64,000 nt of DNA from positions 1 through 64,000 of the forward strand of contig CAWGJL010000007.1 of the NCBI GenBank assembly GCA_963822765.1. Direction: 5' to 3'. This stretch comes from Palsa-504 sp963822765. Lineage in GTDB: Bacteria > Actinomycetota > Actinomycetes > Streptosporangiales > Streptosporangiaceae. Both the position numbers and the translations under genes were made by a program. Below are positions 34,767 through 42,604 of this stretch, piece by piece (position 1 is the stretch's first letter; each line of letters starts with the position of its first letter). The notes beneath the pieces were generated by a model. The model worked only from the letters and a program-made list of their open reading frames with translations. It searched no databases and was not told the origin of the DNA.

Positions 34767-35023
34767 TGCTTGCCGCGCTGATCGTGATTGTCCTTGCGGC
34801 AATCACGCTCGTCCTGATCCTGCTCGCTGTCGTTGTCGTCGGTATTCGGCAGGAACCGCGTAGCGCGGAGCTGAGCGACGTCGCGCCAAGCCCTATCACT
34901 GGTTTGGTCCGGCGCCTAACCGGACTCTCCGTACGTAGGCCGACTCCAACCGCGATCCGCGCTCCCGAACGAGGGGAAGGCAATCCAGCCAGGCCCGCGC
35001 CGCGGCCGAGGCCAACAACCTAA
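34754..35023 (+). CDS. Small single-pass membrane protein of AICE-type module
   Basis: This protein has 89 residues. A strong hydrophobic helix ('LAALIVIVLAAITLVLILLA') is followed by a polar Arg/Pro-rich cytoplasmic tail. ATG 34754 or 34766 may be used. Overlap with the preceding small gene and the 29-base gap to the excisionase suggest one transcription unit. Spread or transfer proteins of AICEs often have such a layout, but no family is recognised. Confidence 0.5.
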   Translation: MPGLMLAALIVIVLAAITLVLILLAVVVVGIRQEPRSAELSDVAPSPITGLVRRLTGLSVRRPTPTAIRAPERGEGNPARPAPRPRPTT

Positions 35024-35051
35024 CCGCACGGCGAGAGGAGGTGAATAACCG

Positions 35052-35228
35052 CTGCAGGCATACACCGTGGAGCAGGTAGCGAAGATGCTGCACGTCGGCC
35101 GGGACAAGGTCTACTACCTGCTCAGGACCGGCCAGCTGCGCAGCCTCAAGATCGGCAAGCTCCGCCGGATCACCGAACAGCAGCTCGCCGAATTCATCGC
35201 TTCACTCGACGACGTCCGCATTACATAG
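35052..35228 (+). CDS. Excisionase (HTH_17/MerR-like), apparent CTG start
   Basis: This is a 58-residue DNA-binding protein: 'YTVEQVAKMLHVGRDKVYYL' and 'LRTGQLRSLKIGKLRRITE' form the winged HTH of Xis proteins. Its role is to direct the adjacent integrase toward excision. The in-frame stop upstream is at 35046. Candidate starts are CTG 35052, which has a full consensus Shine-Dalgarno aggaggtga eight bases upstream, or GTG 35067, which is too far from it. CTG initiation is therefore likely. The integrase follows 68 bases later. Confidence 0.85.
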   Translation: MQAYTVEQVAKMLHVGRDKVYYLLRTGQLRSLKIGKLRRITEQQLAEFIASLDDVRIT

Positions 35229-35296
35229 GGACGTCTTGGGACGTCTTGATGTAGAATGGAGACGGGGAGTCGAGCCAAGCGGAAGGAGCATCGCTG

Positions 35297-36676
35297 ATGG
35301 CTACCCGGACACCCAAGCCGAAGCGACGCCGTGAGCGCGGCGACGACGGCATTTCCTGGGACAAGGTCAACAAGTGTTACGTCGGCACCATCTCCCTCGG
35401 CTACGGCGAGGACGGTAAGCGCCTGCGGCGATACGTACGCGGCAAGACCAAGACCGAAGTCAAGGACAAGCTGGACGAGCTGCACGAGGAGATCAAGGCC
35501 GGCATCGAGACACCCGCCACCTACACCGTCAGGCAGTGCGTTGCAGACTGGCTCGATTCGCTCGAACGCGATCCGCACACGATGGCGACGTACCGCGGCC
35601 AGGCCGAGAAGTGGATTTATCCGAAGATCGGCAGGACGAAGCTCAAGGACTTCAAGGCCGCCGACGCCGACCGGTTCTTCCGGGACGTCGCCAAGGTGCT
35701 CAGCAAGGCCAGCCTGGTGAAGATCAAGAGCACGCTGGTCAGGTCGATCCGGCGAGCTCAGAAGTACGACCTCATCGGCCGGAACGTAGCCGAGCTCGTC
35801 GACCTGCCGCAGGGCCAGCCGGGCCATCCGTCACGCGCCATGACCGAAGAGCAGGCCGGCAAGGTCCTCGAGGCGGCAGGTGGCCAGCCCACCAGCTTCG
35901 TGAAGGTTGTCAAAGTCGGCCAGGCTAAGTGCGCGGCGACCCACGCGGCCACGGAGGCCAACGAGCTGGCGTGCGGTACCTTGACGCGCCGAGGAGCTCT
36001 CGTCACGGAGATTGGCACCGATCTCGCCACAACCACCTGCCGGTTCTGCCGCGCGAACCTCGGACTCGATGCCGACGCGAACGAAAACCGCAGGCTCGAA
36101 GCGCTATTCGTGTTGTCGATCACCCTCGGTCTGCGCCCCGGAGAACTCCGCAAACTCGCCTGGGACCACGTCGACCTCGACAACGGAGTCATCCACGTAT
36201 GGCGCTCAGCGAGCCGTACCGGCGACGTTAAGACGCCGAAGTCGAAGCGCTCGCTCGCCCTCCCCAGGCGTGCGGTCGCCGCGCTCCAAGTGCACAGAGA
36301 GCGCCAGGCGGCCGAAAGGCTGGCTGCTGGCGCCGCCTGGGAGGACAACAATCTGGTGTTTTGCCACGAGGACGGGCGCATGTACACCAGCGACGCGCTC
36401 AACTGGCGGTTCGGCAAGATGACCAGGAGAGCAGGCATCGGCCACTGGCATGCCCACGAAGGCAGGCATACCGCAGTATCGATCATGAGCGCCAACGGCG
36501 TCCCGCTCCAGGAGATCAGCGACACCGTGGGCCACAAGTCCACCCACGTGACCGAGACCGTCTACCGCCACGTGATCGTCCCCGCCATCCGCGGCGGCGC
36601 GACCGTCATGGACCAAATCTTCGGCGAGACAGACGACGGAGACGGCCAGCCCGAGACGACGGCCGCGACCCCGTAG
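35297..36676 (+). CDS. int: AICE-type tyrosine integrase with Cys-containing insertion
   Basis: This 459-residue integrase starts at ATG 35297 (ggaaggagcatcgctg). The AP2-like N-terminal arm-binding part is 'KCYVGTISLGYGEDGKRLRR'. The core-binding domain spans roughly residues 70-185. Catalytic residues lie in 'TLGLRPGELRKLAWDHVD' (Arg), 'HWHAHEGRHTAVS' (His-x-x-Arg), 'VGHKSTHVTETVYRHVI' (His, Tyr). Residues 210-260 hold an unusual insertion with Cys residues ('KCAATHAATEANELACGTL' and 'TTCRFCRANLG') that could form a zinc finger. A tRNA-Thr 3' half lies 55 bases downstream, the expected att position. Confidence 0.93.
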   Translation: MATRTPKPKRRRERGDDGISWDKVNKCYVGTISLGYGEDGKRLRRYVRGKTKTEVKDKLDELHEEIKAGIETPATYTVRQCVADWLDSLERDPHTMATYRGQAEKWIYPKIGRTKLKDFKAADADRFFRDVAKVLSKASLVKIKSTLVRSIRRAQKYDLIGRNVAELVDLPQGQPGHPSRAMTEEQAGKVLEAAGGQPTSFVKVVKVGQAKCAATHAATEANELACGTLTRRGALVTEIGTDLATTTCRFCRANLGLDADANENRRLEALFVLSITLGLRPGELRKLAWDHVDLDNGVIHVWRSASRTGDVKTPKSKRSLALPRRAVAALQVHRERQAAERLAAGAAWEDNNLVFCHEDGRMYTSDALNWRFGKMTRRAGIGHWHAHEGRHTAVSIMSANGVPLQEISDTVGHKSTHVTETVYRHVIVPAIRGGATVMDQIFGETDDGDGQPETTAATP

Positions 36677-36701
36677 TCGCTTGGTTAGTCTCTGGATCAT
36701 G

Positions 36702-36724
36702 AAAAAAGAGGCCCGAAGGCCTCT
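36702..36724 (-). terminator. Rho-independent terminator of tRNA-Thr remnant
   Basis: Read on the minus strand the sequence is AGAGGCC-TTCG-GGCCTCT followed by TTTTTT. It lies immediately 3' of the tRNA-Thr half, so it is the original tRNA terminator kept at the attachment site. Confidence 0.85.
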
Positions 36725-36730
36725 CTGAGC

Positions 36731-36775
36731 TGGAGCCCCGTTACGGAATCGAACCGTAGACCTTCTCCTTACCAT
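36731..36775 (-). other. tRNA-Thr(GGT) 3' half; integration (att) site
   Basis: On the minus strand the 3' half of a tRNA is clear: loop ATGGTAA (U33, anticodon GGT), 3' anticodon stem GGAGA, variable loop AGGTC, T-arm TACGG-TTCGATT-CCGTA, and acceptor strand ACGGGGC followed by TCCA. The 5' side has a D-stem-like GCTC/GAGC, but no GCCCCGT acceptor strand pairs with the 3' end. It is therefore not a whole gene. This is the classic scar left by integration into a tRNA 3' end. Confidence 0.8.
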
Positions 36776-36910
36776 AGAAAATCGCTCAATCCTTGAGCTG
36801 GTCCTCCGAGAATGTTCTAGCTAGTATAGCTGCTATTTCATGGCTGCATGTGGTTTGGGGAGGCTGCACATGGCTGGCAGATGGCCCCCGGAATTGGCCC
36901 CCATTCTTGC

Positions 36911-36916
36911 TATAAT
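36911..36916 (+). promoter_or_regulatory. Perfect -10 box (TATAAT), leaderless integrase promoter
   Basis: TATAAT lies with its last base seven positions before GTG 36923. This spacing puts the transcription start at or next to the start codon, so the integrase message is probably leaderless. No Shine-Dalgarno sequence is present. Confidence 0.65.
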
Positions 36917-36922
36917 AGGACC

Positions 36923-38170
36923 GTGAACTCACGACGCGGATGGGGCGAGGACGGAATCTTCTTCGAGCATGACGCTGCATGCCGTGACCCTGACAGGCAC
37001 CGGCACTGCGAGGGCCGGTGGCGGGGCGTGGTCAGCCTCGGCTTCGGACCTGACGGCAAGCGGATCCGCCGCAAGGTCTCCGGCAAGAACAAGGCCATCG
37101 TCCAGGACCGGCTGAAGAAACTGCATGCCGACCTCGAATCGGGCGTCCGGGCAACCCCGAACTACACCGTCCGGCGCGCGGCGGAAGACTGGCTCAGGGA
37201 GGGGCTTGAAGGGCGGTCGGCCAAGACGGTCAAGAAGAACGAGAACGTCCTCGCTCCCATCCTGGCGGCGATCGGCGCCAGGAGACTGCGTGAACTGACC
37301 GCCGGGGACGTGCACCTGGCGCTGACGGCAATGGCTCAGTGCTACTCAAGTGCCGCCGTGACCATGGGACATAACGCGCTGACCCGGGCGATCCGGCATG
37401 CCGAAGCCCGCGATCTCGTGGGCCGGAACGTCGCGCTGCTCGTCGATACCCCCAAAGGACAGGCAGGACGGCCGAGTCAGAGCCTCACCCTGGAGCAAGC
37501 CTCCGCGCTCCTCGCCGCCGTCGAGGGAACGCGGATGCACGCTTATATCTCTCTCTGCCTGGCCACAGGCATCCGCACCGAAGAGGCACGGGCACTGCGC
37601 TGGGAACACGTCGACCTCGGCAATCCCACTGCCAAGCCGCCCGTACCAGCAAGTGCGGCAGTGTGGCGCTCCGTACGATCTCACGGGGACACCAAGACCG
37701 AGAAATCCCGCAGGACGCTAGGCCTCCCCCAGATGGCGGTGGACGCGCTCCGGGCTCACAAGGACCGGCAAGTCAGGGAACGGCTCATTGCAGGCACACA
37801 GTGGACCGATCATGATCTCGTCTTCGCCACGCGGACGGGCGAAGCCCTGGATGCGGCCAATGTCCGACGCGAGTTCAAAGCAGCCTGCAGGGCGGCGAAG
37901 ATCGGAGAGCGCTGGACGCCACGGGAGCTGCGTCATTCCTTCGTTTCGCTGATGTCCAACTCCGGAGTGCCAGTCGAGGAGATCGCCCGGCTAGCGGGGC
38001 ACTCGAATACCAGGACCACCGAGGTGGTCTACAGGCGCGAGCTGCGTCCGGTCCTGACCACCGGCGCGGAAGCCATGGACAGGCTGTTCCCAAGCTCGTC
38101 GGTCCCCGTGGCCAGTACACGGAGGCGGCGCACGGACGCTCGAGACAAGGCTTCGTTAACAGTCGGATAG
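36923..38170 (+). CDS. int: Tyrosine integrase, second AICE/phage type
   Basis: This protein has 415 residues from GTG 36923. The N-terminal part 'RGVVSLGFGPDGKRIRRKVS' resembles the arm-binding domain of the previous integrase, so the two are related but distinct. Catalytic residues lie in 'ATGIRTEEARALRWEHVDL' (Arg), 'TPRELRHSFVSLMSN' (His-x-x-Arg equivalent R-x-L-R-H) and 'LAGHSNTRTTEVVYRREL' (His, Tyr). It points away from the tRNA-Thr scar, which lies about 150 bases upstream. No excisionase or transfer genes follow; the next gene is chromosomal-type NmrA. It is probably a remnant of a second insertion at the same site. Confidence 0.92.
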   Translation: MNSRRGWGEDGIFFEHDAACRDPDRHRHCEGRWRGVVSLGFGPDGKRIRRKVSGKNKAIVQDRLKKLHADLESGVRATPNYTVRRAAEDWLREGLEGRSAKTVKKNENVLAPILAAIGARRLRELTAGDVHLALTAMAQCYSSAAVTMGHNALTRAIRHAEARDLVGRNVALLVDTPKGQAGRPSQSLTLEQASALLAAVEGTRMHAYISLCLATGIRTEEARALRWEHVDLGNPTAKPPVPASAAVWRSVRSHGDTKTEKSRRTLGLPQMAVDALRAHKDRQVRERLIAGTQWTDHDLVFATRTGEALDAANVRREFKAACRAAKIGERWTPRELRHSFVSLMSNSGVPVEEIARLAGHSNTRTTEVVYRRELRPVLTTGAEAMDRLFPSSSVPVASTRRRRTDARDKASLTVG

Positions 38171-38282
38171 CAACTGAGCGTGTAATCGCCTCATCATGCG
38201 CGTACGAGAGCGCTCAGAATCCATACGTTGGACATGTTGGACAGGCAGCCGATCTGGGATCGCTTCCTCTGCCCAGGCGTCC

Positions 38283-38305
38283 TCACATGCCGAGAAGCGG
38301 ACGTT
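38283..38305 (+). repeat. Dispersed repeat, copy 1
   Basis: The sequence tcacatgccgagaagcggac and three following bases match 42514-42536 in 20 of 23 positions. Related copies lie at 53272 and, weakly, near 47413. All copies lie between genes at module borders. Confidence 0.5.
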
Positions 38306-38318
38306 GATACGGCTCGGC

Positions 38319-39197
38319 TCAGCCCTGTCCCTGGAGTAGCTGCGCCAAGCTGGTGGCTGGATGTCCGGTGAGAGCGGGTATCGCGTTGGTGACGGTGGCG
38401 AGGGATCCGTCGGCGATCGCGGTGTAGGTCGAGACCCAGGCGTCGAGCTGCCAGTCGGGGGCGTCGTAGGAGGCGCGCCGGGAAGCGTACGCCTCCTCGA
38501 CGGTTTCCGGCTGGTAGGTGACGGTGCGGCCGGTCGCGGCGGTGAGCGTGGCAGCGACCTCAGCGAGCATGAGCGATTGCGGTCCGGTCAGCTCGTAGGT
38601 GCGATCGACGTGACTGCCGGGATCCTGCAGCACGGCGACGGCCGCGTCGGCGATGTCGTCTTGGGCCACAGCCGCCACCCGGCCGTCGCCAGCGGGCCCG
38701 CGGATGACTCCCTCGTCCCCGGTCATCATCGGGAAAAAGTCCGCGTACAGGTTGTCGCGCAGGAACGTGAACGGGATCCCGCGGGTGCGGATGTGCTGCT
38801 CGGTGGCCCAGTGGTCGCGGGCGAGGGTGAAGGTGGCGTCGACTGCGGCGCCATAGAAGGAGACGTAGAGGAGGTGGGCGATACCAGCGTCGGCGGCGGC
38901 ATCGATGAACGTCCGATGCTGGTCAACGCGGTCCGGGGTCTCGGACGCGGACACCATGAGCACGGTGCCGACGCCGGTCAGCGCCTCTCGCACAGCGTTG
39001 GCATCATCGAAGGGCGCCCGGACAGTGCTGGCTGCGGGCAGCTGGGGCGCCCGCGCAGGATCGCGTACGAGCAGCCGTTGCGGCCTACCGGAAGCAGCGA
39101 GCCGTCGGGCGACGCGCCCACCGAGCCGCCCGGTCGCACCGGTGATCGCGATGGGTCTTCCCGGACCGCCGCGCGTTGGCGGTAGCGAAGTCGTCAC
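38319..39197 (-). CDS. NmrA-family NAD(P)-binding protein
   Basis: This 292-residue atypical short-chain dehydrogenase starts at ATG 39197. The Rossmann motif is 'IAITGATGRLGGRVARRLAA' (G-x-x-G-x-x-G). The adjacent 'RLLVRDPARAPQLP' contains the Arg that selects NADP(H). Later segments 'LLYVSFYGAAVDATFTLARD' and 'FTFLRDNLYADFFPMM' are typical of the NmrA/quinone oxidoreductase-2 group, which lack the standard catalytic Tyr-x-x-x-Lys. Such proteins act as redox sensors or reductases. It overlaps the stop of a small membrane gene by ATGA. Confidence 0.9.
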   Translation of the reverse strand: MTTSLPPTRGGPGRPIAITGATGRLGGRVARRLAASGRPQRLLVRDPARAPQLPAASTVRAPFDDANAVREALTGVGTVLMVSASETPDRVDQHRTFIDAAADAGIAHLLYVSFYGAAVDATFTLARDHWATEQHIRTRGIPFTFLRDNLYADFFPMMTGDEGVIRGPAGDGRVAAVAQDDIADAAVAVLQDPGSHVDRTYELTGPQSLMLAEVAATLTAATGRTVTYQPETVEEAYASRRASYDAPDWQLDAWVSTYTAIADGSLATVTNAIPALTGHPATSLAQLLQGQG

Positions 39198-39544
39198 GGT
39201 TCAGTCCTATCAGCAATGGCACCCGGCAGAACCGTCCGCTCATGCCGCTGGGCGGAAGACTGCGGGTGCGCGGAGCGGATTAGGTACGACGTCGTTCTGG
39301 AGCCGATGAACCAGGCGACGAGGATCAGGGCAATGGCTGTAGCGGCAGTGCAGTGCGTCGAATCGGCGGGGCGTTCCTGGATCGCCAGTTGTACGGTTTG
39401 ATCAGGAGGAGGAGCTTGCGACTGGCTCGGTCGTGCCCATCCGTACAACAGGCTGGCCAAGAGGGAACCGCCAATGCCGAGGAGTATCCCTGCCGCAACT
39501 AGCCAGTCTTGCCAGGCGCTCATCGATGTTGCGTTCGTTACCAC
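39194..39544 (-). CDS. Small two-helix membrane protein
   Basis: This protein has 116 residues. Hydrophobic helices are 'WLVAAGILLGIGGSLLASLL' and 'TAATAIALILVAWFIGS', joined by a Gln/Pro-rich loop. The stop overlaps the NmrA start (ATGA), suggesting a two-gene operon. The family is not recognised. The start at 39544 has only a weak ribosome binding site. Confidence 0.5.
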   Translation of the reverse strand: MVTNATSMSAWQDWLVAAGILLGIGGSLLASLLYGWARPSQSQAPPPDQTVQLAIQERPADSTHCTAATAIALILVAWFIGSRTTSYLIRSAHPQSSAQRHERTVLPGAIADRTEP

Positions 39545-39743
39545 TGCGAATGGTTGCAGGGGCTGAGGGCTGTCCCAGTCGAGGTCAGTTGAGCTGGAGA
39601 GCGTCGGCCGGGCTTCTTCAACCGAGGCACGGGCCTGCAGGCCACCGACGATGCCCCACAGCTCGCAGGCTGCGGGGGCATCGTCCGTTCCCGTCCGAGG
39701 AATGTCCGAGCTAATAGGGGTGTTTTCCCAGGTAGAACATCAA

Positions 39744-39935
39744 ATGGTGTCCGAAGAGAGGATGGTACAGATTATGAACCCCGAACCACCGACCGTGCTC
39801 AGGACCGATGACCTGCGCCTGTTGCAGAGACTGGTGCGCGCGTACGAGCAGGCCCAGCTTCCCAAGTCCCGAAAGCAGCGCAATGCTCAGCGGGTGGCTC
39901 GCAAGCTGGCCGCGCTGCGAAGGGTCGCAGTCTGA
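39744..39935 (+). CDS. Small hypothetical protein, Arg/Lys-rich
   Basis: This protein has about 63 residues from ATG 39744; starts at 39762 or 39774 are also possible. The core 'LRTDDLRLLQRLVRAYEQAQ' followed by 'RKQRNAQRVARKLAALRRVA' is amphipathic and basic. A strong hairpin terminator starts 11 bases after the stop, supporting a real transcript. I recognise no family. Confidence 0.5.
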   Translation: MVSEERMVQIMNPEPPTVLRTDDLRLLQRLVRAYEQAQLPKSRKQRNAQRVARKLAALRRVAV

Positions 39936-40948
39936 GTATCTTCGGGATGCCCCGCCAGCTCGCCGGTTGGCGGGGCATCACGCAGGATGGCTGGCCAGCG
40001 CGGACGGGCTGCCGTCAATCCTGCTGATCGACCAGGTTCTGCGGCCCACTTGTCCGGCACATTCGTCCCGGCGTCCAGGAAGCGGAGATACACCTGCTCG
40101 CCCAGCTCGGTCGGGGACCACGTGCGTTCCGGTGCCAGGCCAGCCGGGTTTTGCACCCTCGGGACGCCGGAAGGGCGGAACGCACCGGCACGTCCGTCGC
40201 GGGCATACTGCCGGCCGAGCCGATCCTCCAGCGCCCCGGCGTACTTCTCGATCGCCTCGCCGGTCTTGTCGTTCTGGATCACTAGACCGTGGCGCTGGAG
40301 CGTTCCCAGGAGGCTTGGCGCGAGGGGGGCAAGGTTCGGCCGGGCATGGGCGATCTGCCCGCGCGACCACTCACGCCAGGCGATATCCCAGAGGTCATCG
40401 TAGGGCCGCCAGTGGGAATCCTCGGGAAGGTTGAGAGGGCCGCTGACCAGCGGTTCGGCGACGTTCCGGCCGGGCCGCCAGGCCACCATCAGCTCCAGCA
40501 TGGCGAGCTGCGGTCCCTCGATGTCAGTGATGGCCGCGATGATCATCTGCTCGCTGTCGATCTTCGCATCGTCCTCGGCCAGCAAGCCGGAGGCCAGGGA
40601 CCGGCCCAGCGTCCGCAGCTTGTCCTCCCAGGCGGTTCGCGTGGCGGCGCTGAGGGCAAAGCCGGCCAGCAACTGGGTTCGCTCCGAGCCGTTCATCCGC
40701 TCTTCCATCTCCTCGACCGGGATCCCCTCGCGGATGGCCCAGAAGAGAACGTCGGTTTGACGCTGCCGTGCGCTTTCCGATAGCTCCGCCCAGACCCCCT
40801 TGACCAGCGGCTCCAGCAGCGGGCCGAGTCCCGCACCGGCAGCGGCTCCAAGCGGGCCAGCTACACCGGCTCCGATGAGAGCACCAGCAGCGGCGGCAGC
40901 CGCCCTCTCGTTCCGGTCCCGGCGCTCGTCATCATCGCGTTCAGCCAC
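39887..40948 (-). CDS. Hypothetical membrane-associated protein (Abi-alpha/DUF4393-like layout)
   Basis: This protein has up to 353 residues from ATG 40948. A charged N-terminus is followed by an Ala/Gly-rich hydrophobic stretch ('GALIGAGVAGPLGAAAGAGL'). A helical domain follows with 'TLGRSLASGLLAEDDAKIDS' and 'QLAMLELMVAWRPGRNVAE', and then 'WSPTELGEQVYLRFLDAG', like the winged end of Abi-alpha-type proteins. That family is linked to abortive infection; the match here is by layout only. The last 50 residues overlap a strong terminator and the end of the opposite gene. The true stop may therefore lie earlier, with a frameshift near 40030. Confidence 0.45.
   Translation of the reverse strand: MAERDDDERRDRNERAAAAAAGALIGAGVAGPLGAAAGAGLGPLLEPLVKGVWAELSESARQRQTDVLFWAIREGIPVEEMEERMNGSERTQLLAGFALSAATRTAWEDKLRTLGRSLASGLLAEDDAKIDSEQMIIAAITDIEGPQLAMLELMVAWRPGRNVAEPLVSGPLNLPEDSHWRPYDDLWDIAWREWSRGQIAHARPNLAPLAPSLLGTLQRHGLVIQNDKTGEAIEKYAGALEDRLGRQYARDGRAGAFRPSGVPRVQNPAGLAPERTWSPTELGEQVYLRFLDAGTNVPDKWAAEPGRSAGLTAARPRWPAILRDAPPTGELAGHPEDTQTATLRSAASLRATR
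39946..39979. terminator. Bidirectional hairpin terminator
   Basis: A perfect 12-bp stem (GATGCCCCGCCA with TGGCGGGGCATC) and a 10-base loop lie between two converging genes. It follows the small plus-strand gene by 11 bases. Confidence 0.8.
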
Positions 40949-41206
40949 CCCGGAAGGCTATCCGCTGTCACGCTATGCAGTAGCTCGTTTACGCTGGTGT
41001 GCTACTTCCCTGGCAGGCCGGGCGTTTATGGCGCATAGGCTCCTACTAGCTTAGCTAGCCGCGGCAGCTCGTCTTGAGGCCCGAAGCAGGGCCGCCGGGC
41101 CCGGATGCGGCGTCAGCGCGCTGGTTGAACGGACCTGTCGCGAGCAACACAAAAGCAACACAAGTCCGGGCATTGGCGAAGATCAACACGCCGGTAACAC
41201 GAACAA

Positions 41207-41251
41207 CTGAAAAGCGGAAGGTCGACAGTTCGATCCTGTCCCTGACCACCA
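41207..41251 (+). other. tRNA-Phe(GAA) 3' half; integration (att) site
   Basis: The sequence runs from the anticodon loop CTGAAAA (anticodon GAA) through stem GCGGA, variable loop AGGTC, T-arm GACAG-TTCGATC-CTGTC and acceptor CCTGACC to ACCA. The upstream bases do not pair with this half, so the 5' half is missing. An integrase gene begins within 160 bases downstream, as expected for an attachment site. The isotype is inferred from the loop only. Confidence 0.75.
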
Positions 41252-41410
41252 TCCCCCGAGGGAGAGATCAGCCCTCTCACCTGCGCTAACAGCAGGAAGA
41301 GAGGGATTCCCATGGCACTGTCAGCGCTCGTCGTTAAGTTCTCTGACCTGCGGAAACGCTCACGCCCGGAAGCGTGCGCTACCGCGGAACCGCAGGAAGA
41401 GAGAAAAACG

Positions 41411-42367
41411 ATGACCGTCCCGCAACCCCGTCCCCGGCGGCGCAAGGCGCTGGACGCCGGGCCGTTCGCCGCCGAGATCGGGTCGTTCCGGCTGCACCTG
41501 GCGGCCGAGGGCAAGGCAGCCAAGACAGTGCGGACTTACACCGAGGCGGTGGCCTGGTTCGCTGCCGCCCACCTGATCCCGCGCACCGGGTGCACGAGGT
41601 GGGAGCAGGTCAGCGGCCACGATGTGCAGCGGTGGCTGGTGCACCTGCTGACCCGCTACAGCGATGCGTACGCCAGCAACCAGTTCCGGGCGCTGCAGCA
41701 GTTCTTCCGCTGGCTCGCCGAGGAGGAGCAGCTGCCGGACCCGATGGCACGGCTGCGTGCTCCCAAGGTGAGCGAGAAGCTGGTGCCGGTGTTCACCAGC
41801 GAAGAACTAGCGGCCCTGGAGAAGACCTGCCAGGGCCGCTCGTTCGCCCAGCGGCGGGACGCGGCGATCATCGCGGTGCTCACGGCGACCGGGATCCGGG
41901 CCGGGGAGCTGGCCGGGATCCGCTACGACCCGCACGATTCCCGGCGCAGCGATGTCGACCTGTGGCGGCGGGAGATCACAGTGCGCGGCAAGGGCGGCCG
42001 GCCCCGCGTGGTCAGGATCGGGCATGAGGCCGCCCGCGCCCTGGACCGGTACCTCCGCGTCCGCGCCGGACATGCACAGGCGCACCGGCCGCAGCTGTGG
42101 CTGGGGGTGAACAACCGGGGGCCGATGACGGCGAACGGGATCTACCAGATGATCGCGCGGCGCGGCGGGCAGGCCGGGGTGGATGCCTGGACGCACCGGT
42201 TCCGGCACCATTTCAGCCACACCTGGCTGGACCGCGGCGGCGCCGAGGGGGACCTGATGGAGCTGAACGGCTGGTCCTCCCCGCAGATGCTCCGCCGCTA
42301 CGGCGCCAGCGCCCGCAGCGCCCGCGCCCGCCGCACCTACGACCGCATCATGACCGACCGGCCGTGA
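41411..42367 (+). CDS. XerC/D-like tyrosine integrase, third integrase
   Basis: This protein has 318 residues from ATG 41411. An in-frame ATG at 41312 also has a purine-rich site and would add 33 residues. The N-terminal SAM-like domain ('FRLHLAAEGKAAKTVRTYTE') binds the core site. Catalytic residues are visible in 'TATGIRAGELAGIRYDPHD' (Arg), 'WTHRFRHHFSHTWL' (His-x-x-Arg type) and 'LNGWSSPQMLRRYGASA' (Trp in place of the second His, then Tyr). The tRNA-Phe half just upstream is its likely att scar. No other genes of an integrative element follow directly. Confidence 0.9.
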   Translation: MTVPQPRPRRRKALDAGPFAAEIGSFRLHLAAEGKAAKTVRTYTEAVAWFAAAHLIPRTGCTRWEQVSGHDVQRWLVHLLTRYSDAYASNQFRALQQFFRWLAEEEQLPDPMARLRAPKVSEKLVPVFTSEELAALEKTCQGRSFAQRRDAAIIAVLTATGIRAGELAGIRYDPHDSRRSDVDLWRREITVRGKGGRPRVVRIGHEAARALDRYLRVRAGHAQAHRPQLWLGVNNRGPMTANGIYQMIARRGGQAGVDAWTHRFRHHFSHTWLDRGGAEGDLMELNGWSSPQMLRRYGASARSARARRTYDRIMTDRP

Positions 42368-42513
42368 CGCGAACCATGACCCGGTAACGGCGCGCCGCGC
42401 CGGGGACTTTCTCATGGCCGCGGACAACCGCCTCGCCAGGCCGCGGCCCGAGATCGACGTACGCCAACGCGCCCGTCAGCAATCTCAGCCGCGGCGCACT
42501 GCCCACGTCTTAC

Positions 42514-42567
42514 TCACATGCCGAATAGCGGGCGTTTGTCGGCGCGCATGCTTATGCGTTGGCGCGT
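42514..42567 (+). repeat. Dispersed repeat, copy 2
   Basis: The first 23 bases match copy 1 at 38283. The longer stretch, from 'tgccgaatagcgg' to the palindrome-like 'cgcatgcttatgcg', matches 53272-53323 at roughly three quarters of positions. It lies just beyond the 3' end of the large STAND gene. Confidence 0.55.
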
Positions 42568-42604
42568 ATAGCGATAACGTTTCCGCTGTCGTCAATCAGT
42601 CTCA

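Noticed and set aside
36731..36813. Complete tRNA-Thr gene
   Set aside because: The 5' acceptor strand does not pair with the 3' end and the D-arm region has wrong spacing; only the 3' half is credible.
41055..41252. Minus-strand frame with 'DRIELSTFRFS' start
   Set aside because: It is the antisense of the tRNA-Phe 3' half, a frequent false gene in databases.
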